A DNA stretch of 64,000 nt from Apteryx mantelli (GCF_036417845.1 NC_089982.1:68275684-68339683); one strand, 5' to 3'. Positions 1 through 15,000 are shown, numbered from the stretch's first letter. The notes: generated from the letters alone by a model not told the origin. Made by a program: numbers and translations.

Positions 1-50
1 TGGCTGAAATGATAGAGAAATTTGGAAGATTTGCTGAAAAGTATAAAGAG
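1..50 (+). CDS. ADGRA3: ADGRA3 coding exon, cut by window start
   Basis: The exon reads [16 protein letters not shown] from base 3 and ends at a GAG codon before the donor GTAACT at 51. Its 5' end lies before the window. It ends in phase 0, which fits the next exon (LGDVMVD...). The stretch belongs to the extracellular region just upstream of the GAIN core. It is short, and the call relies on the phase match and on resemblance to the corresponding vertebrate ADGRA3 segment. Confidence 0.82.
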
Positions 51-3000
51 GTAACTGGAAAATTTGCCATCACTTTAAAGATAATCAGATGAAGTGTTTG
101 TCTTTAAGTATACTGAGCAATGAAACCTTCTCAACGTTAGATGCAGCTGCTGAATTAGCGGTTTATCAGATTCTATTCCATGTTTTTGTTTGTTTAGTAG
201 GTCCCTGAAGTTGCTGACCCATGGTCACAGACTTTGCATTCGTGCTGCGATGACCCAGCATTCACTGGACCTGTAATGTGAGTAACACCTCTGGTCAGCA
301 ATGGAGCAGGGAGATAGGTACAGTAAGTCTGCTTTTATTTAGTATGGAGTGGGTCACACAGGTTTTCATTGGTATGTTTTTATCAAAAAAAAAAAAAAAT
401 GAAAGCCTCAGAGATCCTCTCAATAATGAATAAAACAAGACTTATCTTCTCCCCTCCTGCCATGATAGGCTGTCTTTATTCAGTATTGAGCTGTATCTCT
501 AAGGTTTTCCTACCTATATCTTGCAGGATATAAGATAAGAAATTAAAATAAAATCTTAGAGAATGCTCATTGTTGGGGAGAAAAATGTGAGTGGTTGAGT
601 AGTCCCACCAGTGGGTAGGAACTCTCTGTTTCACTGCTGAACAGAGGTTTTATTGATCTCACTGTACAGTGCATGTTGGGAAGCTGGAGACCACAGTGCA
701 TCAATTTTTTAAGTTGCTCTTAAAAAAAACAGAAGACAAATTCCCCCCCCCAGCCAACCGTAAATGCTGGCTGTAGATTCTTTGCAGAACTCCTTGGAGA
801 ATTTTCATGCTAGACATCCTTTTACAATGATAGCTCCAGAAATGTTTTGTGTATTTTGGAATTTTAAAAGCAATTCATTAAATGGTTGTTTTTGTACCCA
901 ATCCAAAATAGGAACATGCCTTAGATTGCTGCATGATTTGTTACATTATAAGAGTATTTTTTTCTTAGCTGTGATTTAGTGTCTGTAGATTGACAGTTTG
1001 GCATTATTCTGCCATGTTTGAAGGCAATAGATGCTATAAAAACATCACAGTTAAATTCATAGGTGGTTTCGATTTTCTCTTAGGCAATGCATTTTTTTTC
1101 ACCTTATTTGGTGAAACATGTTTAGTCATTGATATGTTGAAAGAATGTGAGTGAAATTTCATTTAATAATTTTTAATACTTACTAATAATGCTAAGGGTT
1201 CTTTTAGGTCTTGCTCTACGCATTTTTTCTCAAGTGAATGCAATATGTTGATGCTTGTAGCAATTTGCTGTCAGTTCTTTAATTTGTATTACAGTCTGGC
1301 TGTTCTGAGATATACTCTAAATTATGAAATGCATCTTTAATAGCTTTTTGATGTCAAAATGGAAACAAACTGAAAAGCTTCAGAAAGTTCTTAGTAGATT
1401 GTCTTACATTAGAATGCAGCTGAAAAAACTTGTGCATATCTTGATAAGAAAAAAGAATAAGATATTAATATTAAAATATATATACTTCATGAAATAACTC
1501 AAGTCCTATACCTTCCAGATTTTAATACTTTTTCAGTAAAAATGAATGTGTTGGTGTGTAAAAAATGGTACCAGTTTTCAAGTAATAAGCATCTCCTGCA
1601 ATTATTTGAGCTTTGATTTGTTCTAGAGCATTTAATAAAAAGGGCTACAGCCTGCAAATGCTGTTGATAATGCATCTGTAGCATCTGTCCCTAAGAGAGT
1701 CAGTTCCAAAACAAAACAGAACAACAATGTTTTGTTATGCAAATACCTGATTTCTTTTCAGAATATTACTTAAAGGAGTTATCATGGATGTGAAAGACTG
1801 GGGGTGGGGGTTGTCTATTTGTTTTTCTTTATATAGAAATTTTCAGTTCCTAAATTTAGGCACTGGGGATTGCATTTCATTCATTTTAATTAGATGCCTA
1901 CAATGGAAAATATATGTAGCTTCACTTTTGGTCCAGTCTCTGTCACTGTTTCTTAAATGCTACGAAAATCCGATCCTGTCGACACAGGTGTTTGTGAATT
2001 TTGGTAATTATGGCCTAATGAAAGCATTTCCTTGGTTGGTTTGTATGGGTCTGCCATGCAGAAGACAAGATAGGAGCACGAAATAAACTCATAAACAATG
2101 TGATTGGTGATTTGAAATCAGCTCTGGTACCTATAGTTACTTACTGTAACACCTGCAACCCAAAACAGTCCACAAAAAATTGAAGGCAAAACAAGGGAGG
2201 AATCGAAGAAAAGGTGGACAAGGTGTAAGGGAAGAGAAGAAGAAGGGGCAAGAGGATTGTATGCTAATTTCTCCTGTATTATTCTTTTCTTGCTCTCTTC
2301 CCCTGTACGCAAAAACTGTACTATTGCTGATTTATAGGTTTTATTTTATTTTTATTTATTTCAGGTTCAAAGTTGATGATAGTCCTTTTAAATAATTAGT
2401 AAAGTAGAACTTGGGGTATTGCACTTTAACTTTTATTAAAACAGTGGTATTTCTCATGCTTTTGTTCTCCAAGTATAATACAAATAGACAAGTTACATTT
2501 GTGTAACATTTCTGTTGGATGGAGGTAAATGTCTGAGTTGAAGTATTTCAGTCTCTCAACAAGCAGCGGTTGAAATAGGAACAACTGATTTTCCTTTTTT
2601 TTCTTTTTTTATGCCAGCAGATGCTTTGTGTTTTCTGATCCAAGATGATGCTAAATGATCCTACTTTGATGCAAGTGATCAAAAATGTAAAACAGTCTAT
2701 TTCTCTTCCTTATTAGCTTGGTGATGTGATGGTGGACATAGCAAGTAACATTATGTTGGCTGATGAACGTGTTCTGTGGATGGCACAGAGGGAAGCCAAG
2801 GCTTGCACTAGAATTGTACAGTGTCTGCAGAAAATTGCTATGTATCGGCTTGCGAATGGGGCTCAAGTTTACTCTACAGTAAGCATAAATTTATTTATTT
2901 AAAGGCATTTTAGTGGCTTTTTATTTTTCTTTGCTTAATAGATGTTGGCATCATCTGAACTGCTTACTGTTTTTGTAGGGAGAGGAGAAATTTTCTGATC

Positions 3001-6000
3001 TTCCTGCCAGTTACCCAAAATGGTTTTTGTTTTTTTGCATAGTGTTCTGGCAGAGAATCCCATAAAGATTATTTGTTAATTTTGCACTGTGTAGAAATAA
3101 TATTTAATGAGTTTCTGATTTTTGTTGTCACAGTATTCTCCAAATATTGCTCTTGAGGCTTATGTAATAAAGGCTGCTGGTTTCACTGGGATGACGTGCA
3201 CCGTATTTCAGAAAGTGGCTACATCAGACCGTACAGGACTCGGTGATTATGGGAGAAGAGATCCAGATGGAAATCTAGATAAGCAGCTAAGCTTTAAGTG
3301 CAACATTTCAAATACGCTGTCTAGCCTGGCTTTAAAGGTCTGCTACTCATTGTTTCCCTATTGACTTTGTAAGAATACCTTAAATGTGAAACATTTGGAA
3401 AGCAAGCTTAAATTATTGATTTCTAATGTTAAAATAGCACTCTTGCATAATCCAGATTAATTATCCACTGTCACAGTCAAAGTGACATGGGATAATACAG
3501 TTTGATTATGCTATAATTGCTTAATGGACACAGTTTTTAATGAATAGGTGTGATTTTCTTTATTGAAACATCTTAAGTTGAAAGATTCATTCAGAATATC
3601 TCATAAGTGTGGAAACTGAAATGCTGCCTAGTTCATGATATTTGTCTTTATTATGTATTTTCACCATAATTACATACTAAATTACATATTACTAATATCC
3701 CCCAAATATCTGAAATACTCTGGTTGGAGTGACAGTGTAAATAAGCATGAATTGGAAAACAGGCCTGAAAGGCTCAGTCTCCCTCTCCGCACTCTCCTCT
3801 CCCCTCTCCCTCATAGTCCATAAAAATATTTTTCAGTTACATTTCACAACATACCAGTTTGCTTTTATTACTTAATGTGCTTTTGAACAGCACTACAGGT
3901 GCATACAAAACTATATGCATGTTTCCATACCCAAATACAACTTGTATACAAGTTATCAAAACCTGTTAGTATACAGTTTCACTTTTTTTTTTATTATTTT
4001 TATTTTTTTAATGATACTTCTCCACAATTACAACATTTCTCTTTATCTGCTTTATGGATGTGTTTGCGTGTGTTCTTGGTTGTTGCTTCTAGTTGCCAAA
4101 AGTCTACCTTGAAAAAGTATTGGAATGGGTTATTGATACCAACTTTATTAGCAATAGCAAGTATGGTAGCTACAGAATCTTAATGTTCTGTTTAAAAAAA
4201 GGAAAAAAGCATTTAACAGCATTTAACAGGCTTTAACAGTTTAATTCAAGTATTTTAAGGTGGTTTATTTGGACGCATACTGTCAAATAGGTTTGTCATA
4301 ATGCATAGTCTGGTTAATGCATTCACATCTGACACTGTTCAGTTAGAGGAGCTGCCAAATTAATCTCTGAAAAAGAATTTCATCTTCTCCTTAAAACTTT
4401 TAAAATCTGTTTATTTCTAGAATACAGTTGTAGAGGCTTCTATCCAATTGCCTGCTTCCCTTTTCACCCAAAAGCAAAAAAGAGAAATCAGGCCAGCAGA
4501 TGAGTCTGTCTACAAGCTTCAGCTTATCGCATTTCGCAATGGAAAGCTTTTTCCAGCCACGGGAAATTCAACAAATCTGGCTGATGATGGGAAGCGACGT
4601 ACAGTTGTAACACCAGTTATTCTCACCAAGATAGGTTCGTTTTTTACTACTACATTTTCATGATCTTTAAAAATACAGAAGTTGTTTTGACTTCCATGTT
4701 TCAAGTAGCATGTATCTAAAAAATAAGAGGTTATTTAGCATCTAACATGCTATATGTTGAGAAATTTATGTGCAAATACATTTATTTTGTAACAGATGGT
4801 TTAAACCTAGCCAGTCACCACATTCCTATAAATGTGACACTGCGGCGTATTGCACATGGAGCAGATGCTGTTGCAGCTCAGTGGGACTTTGATCTACTGA
4901 ATGGACAAGGGGGATGGAAATCGGATGGATGTCGCATCCTGCTGTCTGATGAAAATATTACTACCATTCAGTGCTATTCCCTCAGCAACTATGCAGTTTT
5001 AATGGTATGACACTTAGAATTACTAATGTCTTTTTCCAAAACTTTAAAATATTGCAAACACAGCTCTTGTTTTTGTTCTTGTATTAAAGAAAGCATACAT
5101 TCCCACATTCCTTTTCACAGAAAACTAGACTTCAGGAATCAATCTTCAGTTGATGCTTGTGTTGATATAAATGCTGGTGTGATGTTTAAGTGGAAAGCTA
5201 TCAGAGTGCAATTAATTGCTGAATAGATTAGAAATCGAAGAATTTTCTAATGAAAAGCACTGTATTGTAGGAAGTCATTCTAATGAACTATTTAATCAGA
5301 TGTGCTTTTATGAACTTTTGTCTAATATTAACAGTTTGAAATAAAGAGCAGGTAACAGTAAAAAAATTTTTTTTTTTAATCTGTGTTAAATTTGTTAATT
5401 TTGTTTCTCTATTAGGTGTGTTTTCCATGGTGTGTGTGTTTTTGTTTTTTGTTTTTTTTTTCCCCTGTGGTCTAAAATCAGATGTAGCTATTTTACCCTA
5501 AATTAGCTAGTTGTTCCCTGCTATGCAAGTTTGTTACTAGAAGAAATTCTAGTTACTGTCCAAACTAAAATATTTTTGAAATATTGCTCAGAAATTATAT
5601 TTGAACTCTATTCTTTGCCAATAAAATGGCTAACCAGTTCTAAAAGATAGAGGTAGCAGAAGTAGAAGGGAGGGAGGCAGGCACCTCTTTTAGGTGATCT
5701 TCAGTTATGCAGTAGGATTTCTTCTTTGTTCCCACAGGTCTTTGCTTCAGAACTTAGCAGACAGCATCTGTTCTTCCTTTAAAAATATATGTGTGTGTGT
5801 ATACATACCCGCGTGCATGCTCTCGCACAGACAGAATGAGAAACTTTTCTTTTGCAGACAGTGACTGTTACCGAACTCATCAGCTACCACAGCAGATACT
5901 AATAAAATACAATATACAAAAATGGGAGACCAGTAGGAAGCTGGGTGAAATATTAAAGAGTTTTAGGAACTACTGTTAACTTACTAAATGTAAATTTGGT

Positions 6001-9000
6001 ACAAATTTTGTTCTATTTTATTTAATGTGCTGTTATTGAATTAAATACATGTTTTTATGTAATCATACTTGGAAAAAAGAGGGTTTATTTTTGAGTAGTG
6101 CATGAGAAATTGTTACTTTGCAACTTAAATTTTCATAAATTTTCCTCTCAAGAGAATTAAATAAATACCACAAAGCTAAACAGAAATAAACAAATTTAAG
6201 ATTTTGCATGATGCCATAGCATAAGCTTTTTAAAAGAGCTCAATGGGAACAACTTTTCACTTTTACTCTGAAAGTACTGTTTTAAACTACTTCAAACCAT
6301 TATAATCCTACAGTTTAATATTGTTTTCTTTGATTTTTTCTTTAACGTATAATGCTTCCCTTGAATATAAGTGTTCTTTAAAACTGAATTATACTTCATA
6401 TGTGTGTAATACATATGTAAAAAGAGATTATACTTTACGCTGGTCACATTTCTGCCATATGGAGGAAGAAAAATGAAAGGCATAATCTGTGCATGACCAT
6501 TGCTAAATTAACAAGTAATAAGATTATATCAATATCTTATTGTGACGAGCATACAGAAAACTGTTAACAATCAGAAATCAAAAAAAAAGGGGGGGGCAGC
6601 TTTCTTCCTTCTCTCTGCTGCTAGTGGTTCTCCTATGCTTGCTCAGAATTCCTTAAATATTTAGCTCCTTCCCAAAATATAGGCCCTAGAGACTGGAGGG
6701 GAAGAGGTTGGTGGAGCTTAACTGTTAAATATTCCCTGCACACAATTAACACATTGAAAAACCTTTGGCTCCATAAAAAAGCATAGTGTTAGCTGCTGAA
6801 GGTTTTGATAGTGCCAATATATATAGTAAATGAACAACAAAAAGCCACAATAGCATATTTCAGACCTTTATGACAGTCTATAAAGAAAGTCTGAATTCTG
6901 ATCCCAGGTTCCTGGGAAACTTTTTAGTGGATCATTTTTTAAGTTTGTCTTTTAATCCAACACTTAAGCTTAACCTGAAATACATGAAGAGTAGTAGCCA
7001 CAGGGACCAGAATGCAGTATTGCATCATCCTGGCTGCATCGCTGTTGACATAATCAAAGTTGTTTCACTCTCCTGTCTGCTTTCACTGTTTGACTACAGA
7101 CTGTGTATGTCTGTGGAAGAAAAGTTTGTAATGTACTGCTCTATCTTTATGCACTTCAGAATGTAATGTAAACTCCTCTCTGATAAGGAAACCCATAACT
7201 GAGTGCCCAGTTTTCCAGTCTAGTGGGAAGTGGGATCTGGGAAGATACAGCTATTTATTTATTTAGTAATCTCATTAATCTATGTTTAATGATAGAAGAG
7301 ATACTAGGAGGCTCATCTGAAATCTCATTATGATAGGCCTGTATTGGGGGGGGGGGGAGATAGTGCTGCTAGTTGGTTATAAATGCCCAAAATCTTTTAA
7401 ATGTCATCTCTATTGTATTTTATTGTCAGACATCTAAAATAAATTACTAGTTAGGATCCATTTAGGTTAAAAATAAGATTATGAACTCCCCTCACTCCTT
7501 TTAGGAGGTCCGATTACAAATGTCAATTCAGTCAGTAAGAATCTTTCCATTGATTTCAGTGGGATCAAGCCCTTAGCTAGTTAAGCTAGGCATGCTTAAT
7601 TCTCTCAAACTTTTTAGAAGATTATTGTAAAACTAATGGTTTTTGCAGATCTTGTTTTCTAAATTTACTCTAATGCATATGTTATATCTTGTTACCTGTC
7701 ACAAGCCTGGAAGCAGCAACTAGAATTCTCACACTGCCTCTGTTGTCCGCTCTGCAGGCAACATAACACTACCAACGTGTGACAGTACCTTCACTCATGC
7801 TTATAAAAACAGTGGGTTCCTAGGCATCTCCAGTTTGATATTTATTAACCAGGCCATGGATACTGTCAAGATCATGTAACACTGGCTGCCTTGGCTAAGG
7901 TGTAATATCTTAGTCTTTCCCAAAGTGTTTTTCCCAGGTGCTCAAGAGAACCCCAAATACATAAGAATCAAACTGACAATCTAATTAAATTGGTGTGAAA
8001 AGAGGTTGGTGAGTCGGTTAGGAATAACAAATTTGCATTCTGATAAAAGAGCAACTGAAGGAGGAGTGAAGACACTGCTGACTGTAATTTAATTTAAGCC
8101 TCAATTCGAGAGCTTTTCTCCTGTCTATGAAATCAGATTACCCATTTTAACCTAAAATCACTAAGCGATTTTTCTCAAAACAAACAGAAGCTTCCTCCCT
8201 AGTGTTTCACTGTTCTTTATAAATGCTAACTTTGTTCTCCTTCACCCCAACACGTATTTGAACTTTACAACTCTAGAGGTTTAGAAGTGACTTTTACTCC
8301 AAATAATAACCAAGAGATCAGTTTCTGTATATAATTTTTCAGAATGAGGACAAGATTTAATAAATTTTTCCACCGATCTTACTTAATTAAATTTGTTTTA
8401 TTTTGTGCTGAGAGGGACTAATGTTCTTTCAGAGTTCATTACCATTAAGGAAACAGTACCCTAGTAAATTGCTCTAGCTTGAACTGAAACCCATCCAGCT
8501 GTATCCAAACAAAGTTATCTTTATTTGTTGCTATTCTTGTTAGTAAATGAAAATCACAGAATCACAGAATCACTGAGGTTGGAAGGGACCTCTGGAGATC
8601 ATCTAGTCCAACCCCCCCTGCTCAAGCAGGGTCACCTAGAGCACATTGCACAGGATTGCATCCAGGCGGCTTTTGAATATCTCCAGAGAAGGAGACTCCA
8701 CCACCTCTCGGGGCAACCTGTTCCAGTGCTCTGTCACCCTCACAGTGAAAAAGTTTTTCCTCATGTTAAGATGGAAGACTCTCCTTAGATGCTATTTTAA
8801 ATATTACTATGCTTTAACACTGTAGGGCTCCATTTTATACTTCTTTCTTCAGTAATATTTGGACTGATGGATTCACAAAACTTGAATGATATTGAAAAAG
8901 CTGTTGAAATCTATTTTTCTACTGTTTATGCCAGTCAAACAGTAATCATAGAATAATTTATGCAATAAGGAACCTCTGGAGGTAACTTGGTCCAATCCCC

Positions 9001-12000
9001 TGCTCAAAGTTGCGTCAACTTCAAAGTTGAATCATGTTGCTCCAGGTCACGTTCAGCCAAGCTTTGAGTATCTCCAAGGATGGAGATTCCACAACTTCTC
9101 TGGGCAACCTCAGTCCAGTATTTGACCACTCTTGTTACCAGAATTTTTTTTCTATATATCTAATCAAAATTTCCCATGCTGCCAGCTGTGTTCATGGCCT
9201 CTCATTCTTTCACTGTGCATCTCCAAGAATTATCTGTGCTCCTTTTTTGGCTACTTCTATCCAGTCTAGTCCCTGCCTGTATTGTTGCATTGGGTTATTC
9301 CATCACAGATGCAGAACTTTACATTTTCCTTTGTTGAATTTCATGATGTTTTATCAGCTTATTTCTCTAGCTTGTCAAGATCCTGCTGAATATATTTCAG
9401 TCTCCCTCCCACTATTTAGTATCATCTGCAAACTTGGTGAGGCTACATTCTGTTCCATTCTCTAGGTTACTTCAGATGATGTTTATCATCATCATTAAAA
9501 GACATAGATGTTCTACATGCTATGTTTATGTTAAATGTATCTTAAGAATAAAACTGCATTGTCTCTGTAGGCTGCTAACTTGTTTGTATATTTAGGCATA
9601 TATTAAGTTCTGTAAAATGTGTGACTACATTTATAACGTTCAGCCAGAATAACAGGTATTTGTGGAACAAAGCCCAGTACTTCAAATAATAAATAGTTCG
9701 TGGGGGGAGGAGGGGATTTTATCTAGAAGGTTCCTGTTATTTATTTATTCTGTTTCCTCTCCCATTCCCACCCATAAAGCAAGGAGATGAGATGGATTAA
9801 TGTGACATTGTTTTTGTTGACAGGACTTGACAGGAGCTGAATTATATACCCAGCCAGCTGATCTTTTGCATCCAGTAATTTATGCCACTGCCATGGTTTT
9901 GCTAATGTGTCTGTTGATGATCATAGTCAGCTATATATACCATCACAGGTATGAATCAAAATTGCTGGAGCCTTACCTAATGCAGACATTAAGTTACAGT
10001 TTCATAGTGCTTAGGACTACCTTTACTTCCTGATAGGAATGTGCTATAGCAATCTTCATCCATAATCTGCAAACTAACAGTTAAGTAATTAACTTTTTCA
10101 TCTGTTCTTGACCAGAGATTTTGCTCTTAGAAGCATGTATCTCTCTAATTCTTCACTTCTGCTTCATGATGAAGGACATCCCTTTCAAGAATAACAGTGA
10201 AATTGAACAAACTTTTCAACCTTTTAAATCTCTGTTGATGTCAGTGAAAACTAGAAGCCAACGTCTTTGAATCAGGCAGATAACTGTATAAAGCTAGCTA
10301 ATAGGAGGGTGTTTCTAATTTCTTGGGATGAAGACCAAAGATTATGCTTGATTACAAAGTAGAGGTAGTCAAACAATCATTAACAGTAATTATATCTCAT
10401 TTAACATGCATGTATCTTGCTAGTTTCTGAAAGACAGTAAAGCAGCTGTGTTTTATGTTGTCTGATTTTTTTCTTTTAACAGTGTGATCAGGATCAGTGT
10501 AAAAAGCTGGCATATGCTAGTTAACCTGAGCTTTCATATTTTCCTGACGTGTGTGATGTTTATTGGAGGCATAACTCAGACCAGGAATGCCAGCATTTGC
10601 CAAGCAGTAAGTAAACACAACAACACAAGAAAATAAGTTACAGTTATTTCCAAAAGTCTATGTTTAAATATTGAATTATTAACTCTTAATTTAATTTGGC
10701 AGGCAAAGCTAAGCTAAGCTTTTGTGTATATATGAAGATCTGCAGTTCTGAGCTTTTTATATACTGTAACCTTGAATATTTTGGAATTCTACTTAAGCTC
10801 ACTTGAAAGAAGTAGTTCTTCATACTGGAATATCTATATATTCCCCTTCCCTCCCTCACCCCCCACACTGAACAGTATAGGCATTTTCATCTGAATGTAT
10901 ATTCAAACTAAGAATCGATCAGTTTTTTAATCCTCAGTGTTTTTCATATTTTCATCCAGCCATGAAGATAGTCAGTTCTTTATTTGAAAACTGGAAAAAT
11001 ACTTTGAGTGGAACAGATTTTCTTTTTGTCCCACAAAAATGCTATCACAAAATAAGTTTCATGTGTTGGTTTTATTTTCAAGATGAAATTATTATGAAAT
11101 TTTTTTAAGAAGCTATCTGTGGCATTACAGACCATGTGAAAACTAATTTCCACAAGTATAAAAATATTTAATATATTCTTACTCACTCTGTATAGCTTTA
11201 AAGGGAAGAAGTGAGAAGTATTTCAGGTCAAAGACCTGTGCTTTCTCTAAACAAAAATCACTAGCTTTGTTGTGACTCCTCTTTTTATAACAATTTGTTC
11301 TTATGAGATTGGGCTGTACCTAATTAAGTTGTAGTGTTTCAGTGTAGTAACAGTTGCCATTTTTGAATAATGTCGGTGAAAAATCTTTTTTAATATCTTC
11401 TTCTTTTCATCCAGTGACTCCTAAAAGTTTCTAATCCCCCACCCTTACTTTCCATAACACTTTTTGTTTGAGTTTACAGCTACAAGCTTGATAATTCAAA
11501 GTGTTGCAATAAAACACATCCCAGATGTTTTCCTTAGGATAGAGAGCTCTGAATGATAGTGTATATGTACTGGTGTATATATATATATATATAAGGAGAT
11601 GGGGAAATAATTTGACAAAACTGTAATATTTTTCTTGATTAAACAGAGGCAATAATCCGCCAAGAGAAATTCTGTGACTTGGATGGATATATCTTTTGGT
11701 GGTTGTTGCTTTTAAGAGTTGTGCTTTACTGGTGATTGAAATTTGCAGAGAAATATCTCCAGTCATCTAACAAAGTGAGGTGTCCCGTCTTCCATGCATG
11801 CATGTGCAGTCATTTAAGAGATCTATGAAACGTACTTTCTTGCTGTCTGCACCTCAGTGCTTGCTTTTAATTAAGGAAATACAGGAAACAATTTTTTTTT
11901 TTCTTCAACAAAACCCAAGGAATTTCTGTTTATAAAATAGCGCAGATCAAAATGCAAAAGGATCTGTCAGACTACCATTTGCTTAAGAGACAGACTTTGA

Positions 12001-15000
12001 ATTAGTGTTTGGGCTGATTAAGTACCCAAGTATGGTGGTTTTTTGGTATTACATTGAAATCACTGATGAGCTTGTTAGCTGTCTATGTTTTGGCTCGTAG
12101 TGTGTAGTTTGGTCAGGATATTGTTAATTTGCAATTCCCTCACTTTTGGATTTAAATATTGATCTATAACATAAGACATTTTAAAGCTAAAATCTGTTTT
12201 TCATAAAATAAAGTTTCCTAAATTGCATGTTTGATCTGTAATCTTAAGAATGTTGAATTGCACAACATGAGTCTCCTGGGTTACTACGTTTTTCTTCTGC
12301 CAGTAGCAACTATAGCATGTTTCTTCAACTAACATGAAGATGTGTTCATGTAACACACTTTACTTTTTTAAAAACTATGGTGGCTTATTATTTAGAACAG
12401 TCATACTGAAATGAGAGGGATTATTTTCTTTTCTGAAACTGCGAGCCTTCACAAATTCAGTATTTTTATGCAAGTCATTTGTTCTGTGATTATTTTTGTA
12501 ACTTGGTAAAATGGACATGTTTGGGGTTTTCATTGTTGGGTTTTGGGTTTTTTTTAAGGTTGGGATAATTCTCCATTATTCCACTCTTGCCACAGTACTG
12601 TGGCTGGGTGTGACCTCTCGTAATATTTACAAGCAAGTAACTAAAAAAGCAAAAAGATGTCAAGATCCTGATGAGCCACCTCCTCCGCCCAGACCAATGC
12701 TCAGGTGAGTCCCTTTCTGTAATTCTTTATTTCCCAGGTTGCTATGCCTGTATTCTGACCGGAAAGTATAACAGTACTCTTCTGTAGCAATTGCTTTTTA
12801 TGCCTAGATTTCTTTCAGGTTCATAAAGTCCATTTTGGATTTTTCTTTTTCTTTTCTTTTTTTTTTATCCTTAACATTATGTTAATGAGGATGAGCTGAA
12901 GGATGGTTGGTCTTAGCATATTACTGTTATAATGCTGTATTCCTGGTTGGTAATTAAGACATGGGTAGTGTTTCAGTGTTACCACTGGGGCTTTGATTAG
13001 GATTATAGATAGCAGTACTTCTCATTAAATTATCATGGGGAAACAATGTGGAGAACTGTTTTAACACAGAAATAACAAGCACTATAATAAAGTTTAAGAG
13101 ATTTTCAAAAGGCTCTTTACAATTAACTGGAAAAATACCAGGTGTTATCAAAGAGAAAATAGTGTTCTCTGTAAAGCATTTCTCTTAGAATTTTTGTTTC
13201 TAAAATCACTGAAGTGAGAGGAACTAATTATCTGTGAATCCCCCCTCTGTGTGAAATAGTTTAAATAGTAAACCTTAACAGATTTTGTTCATATATCCTA
13301 CTTCAGGTAGTAATTAAAACCTGCTAAGCTGGAATTCTCCACAAGGTGGCAGAAGTTGATTAACTTTGATTAGTGATACAGGCAAACATTTTAAAAACTT
13401 GTTTCTGAAGTACAGAGATGGAAAATCAGAAATGCTTTTCTTAATATTGTAAGTAAAATTTTGTAACATTATGAACAAGAGTACAGGAACATTTAATGAG
13501 TTAGAAGGTTAATACTTAACCAGTTAAGTGCCCCCTTTGCTTCTTTTTAATTTATTTATTTTTTCCCTTTTAAGAGAACGTAAATGTGCTCAGCGTAGGA
13601 TATCATATCCATCCCCAACTGTGTGCTTTTCAGCAGTGTTCTGAGTAGCCTTTTCAATATCTGTTTTTTGATTTCTCCCTCACCCCCCTTCCTTTACTAT
13701 CTATAGTAGAGTTCTTGCTTTGGAAAAATTTTACAATAAAATTACCAGCCTCTCAGGCTTAGCTCTAAGTGACCATAAACATGCACATACCATTTCAGAT
13801 CTGAGCATCTCATCTGTGAAAATGGCAGTAGCTCCATGAAGAAGTAAAAGGATAGAGAAAGTATACTTTGTATTTCCTAAAAATACACTCTGTGTCCAAA
13901 TTCTTGCAGATCAGGGACTTCCTCAGTCAGATGTGTGATGTTTTTGCACATAACAGCCATGGAATGATTTTTTTTTTCCATTTAATGGCCTTTTAAACAT
14001 ATACTTTAAAAAAATAAAACAAGAAAATCTATCTACTATGGCCATGGTCAAGGAGTTCTAAGCAAAAGTTTCTTGTTTTGGAGCTTGTCACCTACTATTT
14101 TGAGGTTCCTGATTTCTTGAATAGAGAGAGATAAAACAACCGATTCACTATTTGCCTCCATGCTGTCTATATATTCTTCCCCCCCCCCCCCAATATGCCT
14201 TTTCAGACTTAAAAAGGAAAGGGTTCTTTGGAAAGGACAAAAATAAAATGATGGATGTAGATACATATTTTTCCCCTCACTTGCTAGTCATGCTTCCTTT
14301 CCCTTCAGCACAGATGAGCTTTATTCTTTATTTTGGAAAATTCACTATGTGTAAGATAATTTTGTCGATCGTGGTCTCCATTCTGTGTGTTTAGGTGACT
14401 TTGTTACAAATCATGAACAAGACGGAAAGTGACAGACTTTGAAAATTGATTTGGTTTTCCACAGAAAGCCACTGTAGGGAGTAGAGGGGAGATTTGATGT
14501 GGCTCACACTAGCCAGTGTTGAGAAAATACTGCAATACTTGCACTGGGTGGAATTTCTTGACTGTGAAGAACTTTATGGCAAGTACATTGCATTGACATG
14601 CCAGGCAAGAGGGTGCGAAAATAACTGAGGTCCCCAAGTGTCAATCACAAGAATGGAATGGAACTTCTTAGTCATGCAGAAATACTGTGGTGTTCAGCAG
14701 ACTTCAAACAAGACAGAGGAAGCAATTTCAAAATTTTGTACATAAAAGTAAAGAACTGCTTTTAAAAGAACTTTACTGAAGATCTCAGTCATGGAATACT
14801 TCATGTAAAGCAAAATATTGTAATACAGATACTGGGTGAACATACTACTTAAAACCACAAAATTTCACTATTAAAATTCTCTTTTTTTTCTGTCACCATC
14901 TTAATATCTCTTGTTTGTACCTATGTCATTTGAATATTTCTCTCTCTCTCTCTCTCTTTTGATCTAGCTCATGTAAAAGTGTTAGCTTTCGCAGCATTCT

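Larger units (their letters stand above)
5005..9823 (+). other. ADGRA3 intron (window intron 5), largest in window
   Basis: Intron of 4,819 bp between the GPS exon and the segment 1 exon. It holds a short TG run near 5790, a 12-G run at 7346-7357, and two antisense CR1 LINE fragments in its 3' half (8553-8777 and about 8946-9480). The rest is unassigned AT-rich sequence. Confidence 0.8.

Noticed and set aside
7546..7575. Possible relic of an ancient amniote repeat (CCATTGATTTCAGTGGG)
   Set aside because: The motif resembles one seen in many sauropsid repeats, but a single short match cannot be assigned to a family.
8525..8788. Plus-strand frame of 87 codons in intron 5
   Set aside because: It is antisense CR1 sequence; the same peptide pattern appears opposite the CR1 3' end near 40314-40568.
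9034..9465. Plus-strand frame of 143 codons in intron 5
   Set aside because: It is the antisense of an old CR1 fragment and not a gene.
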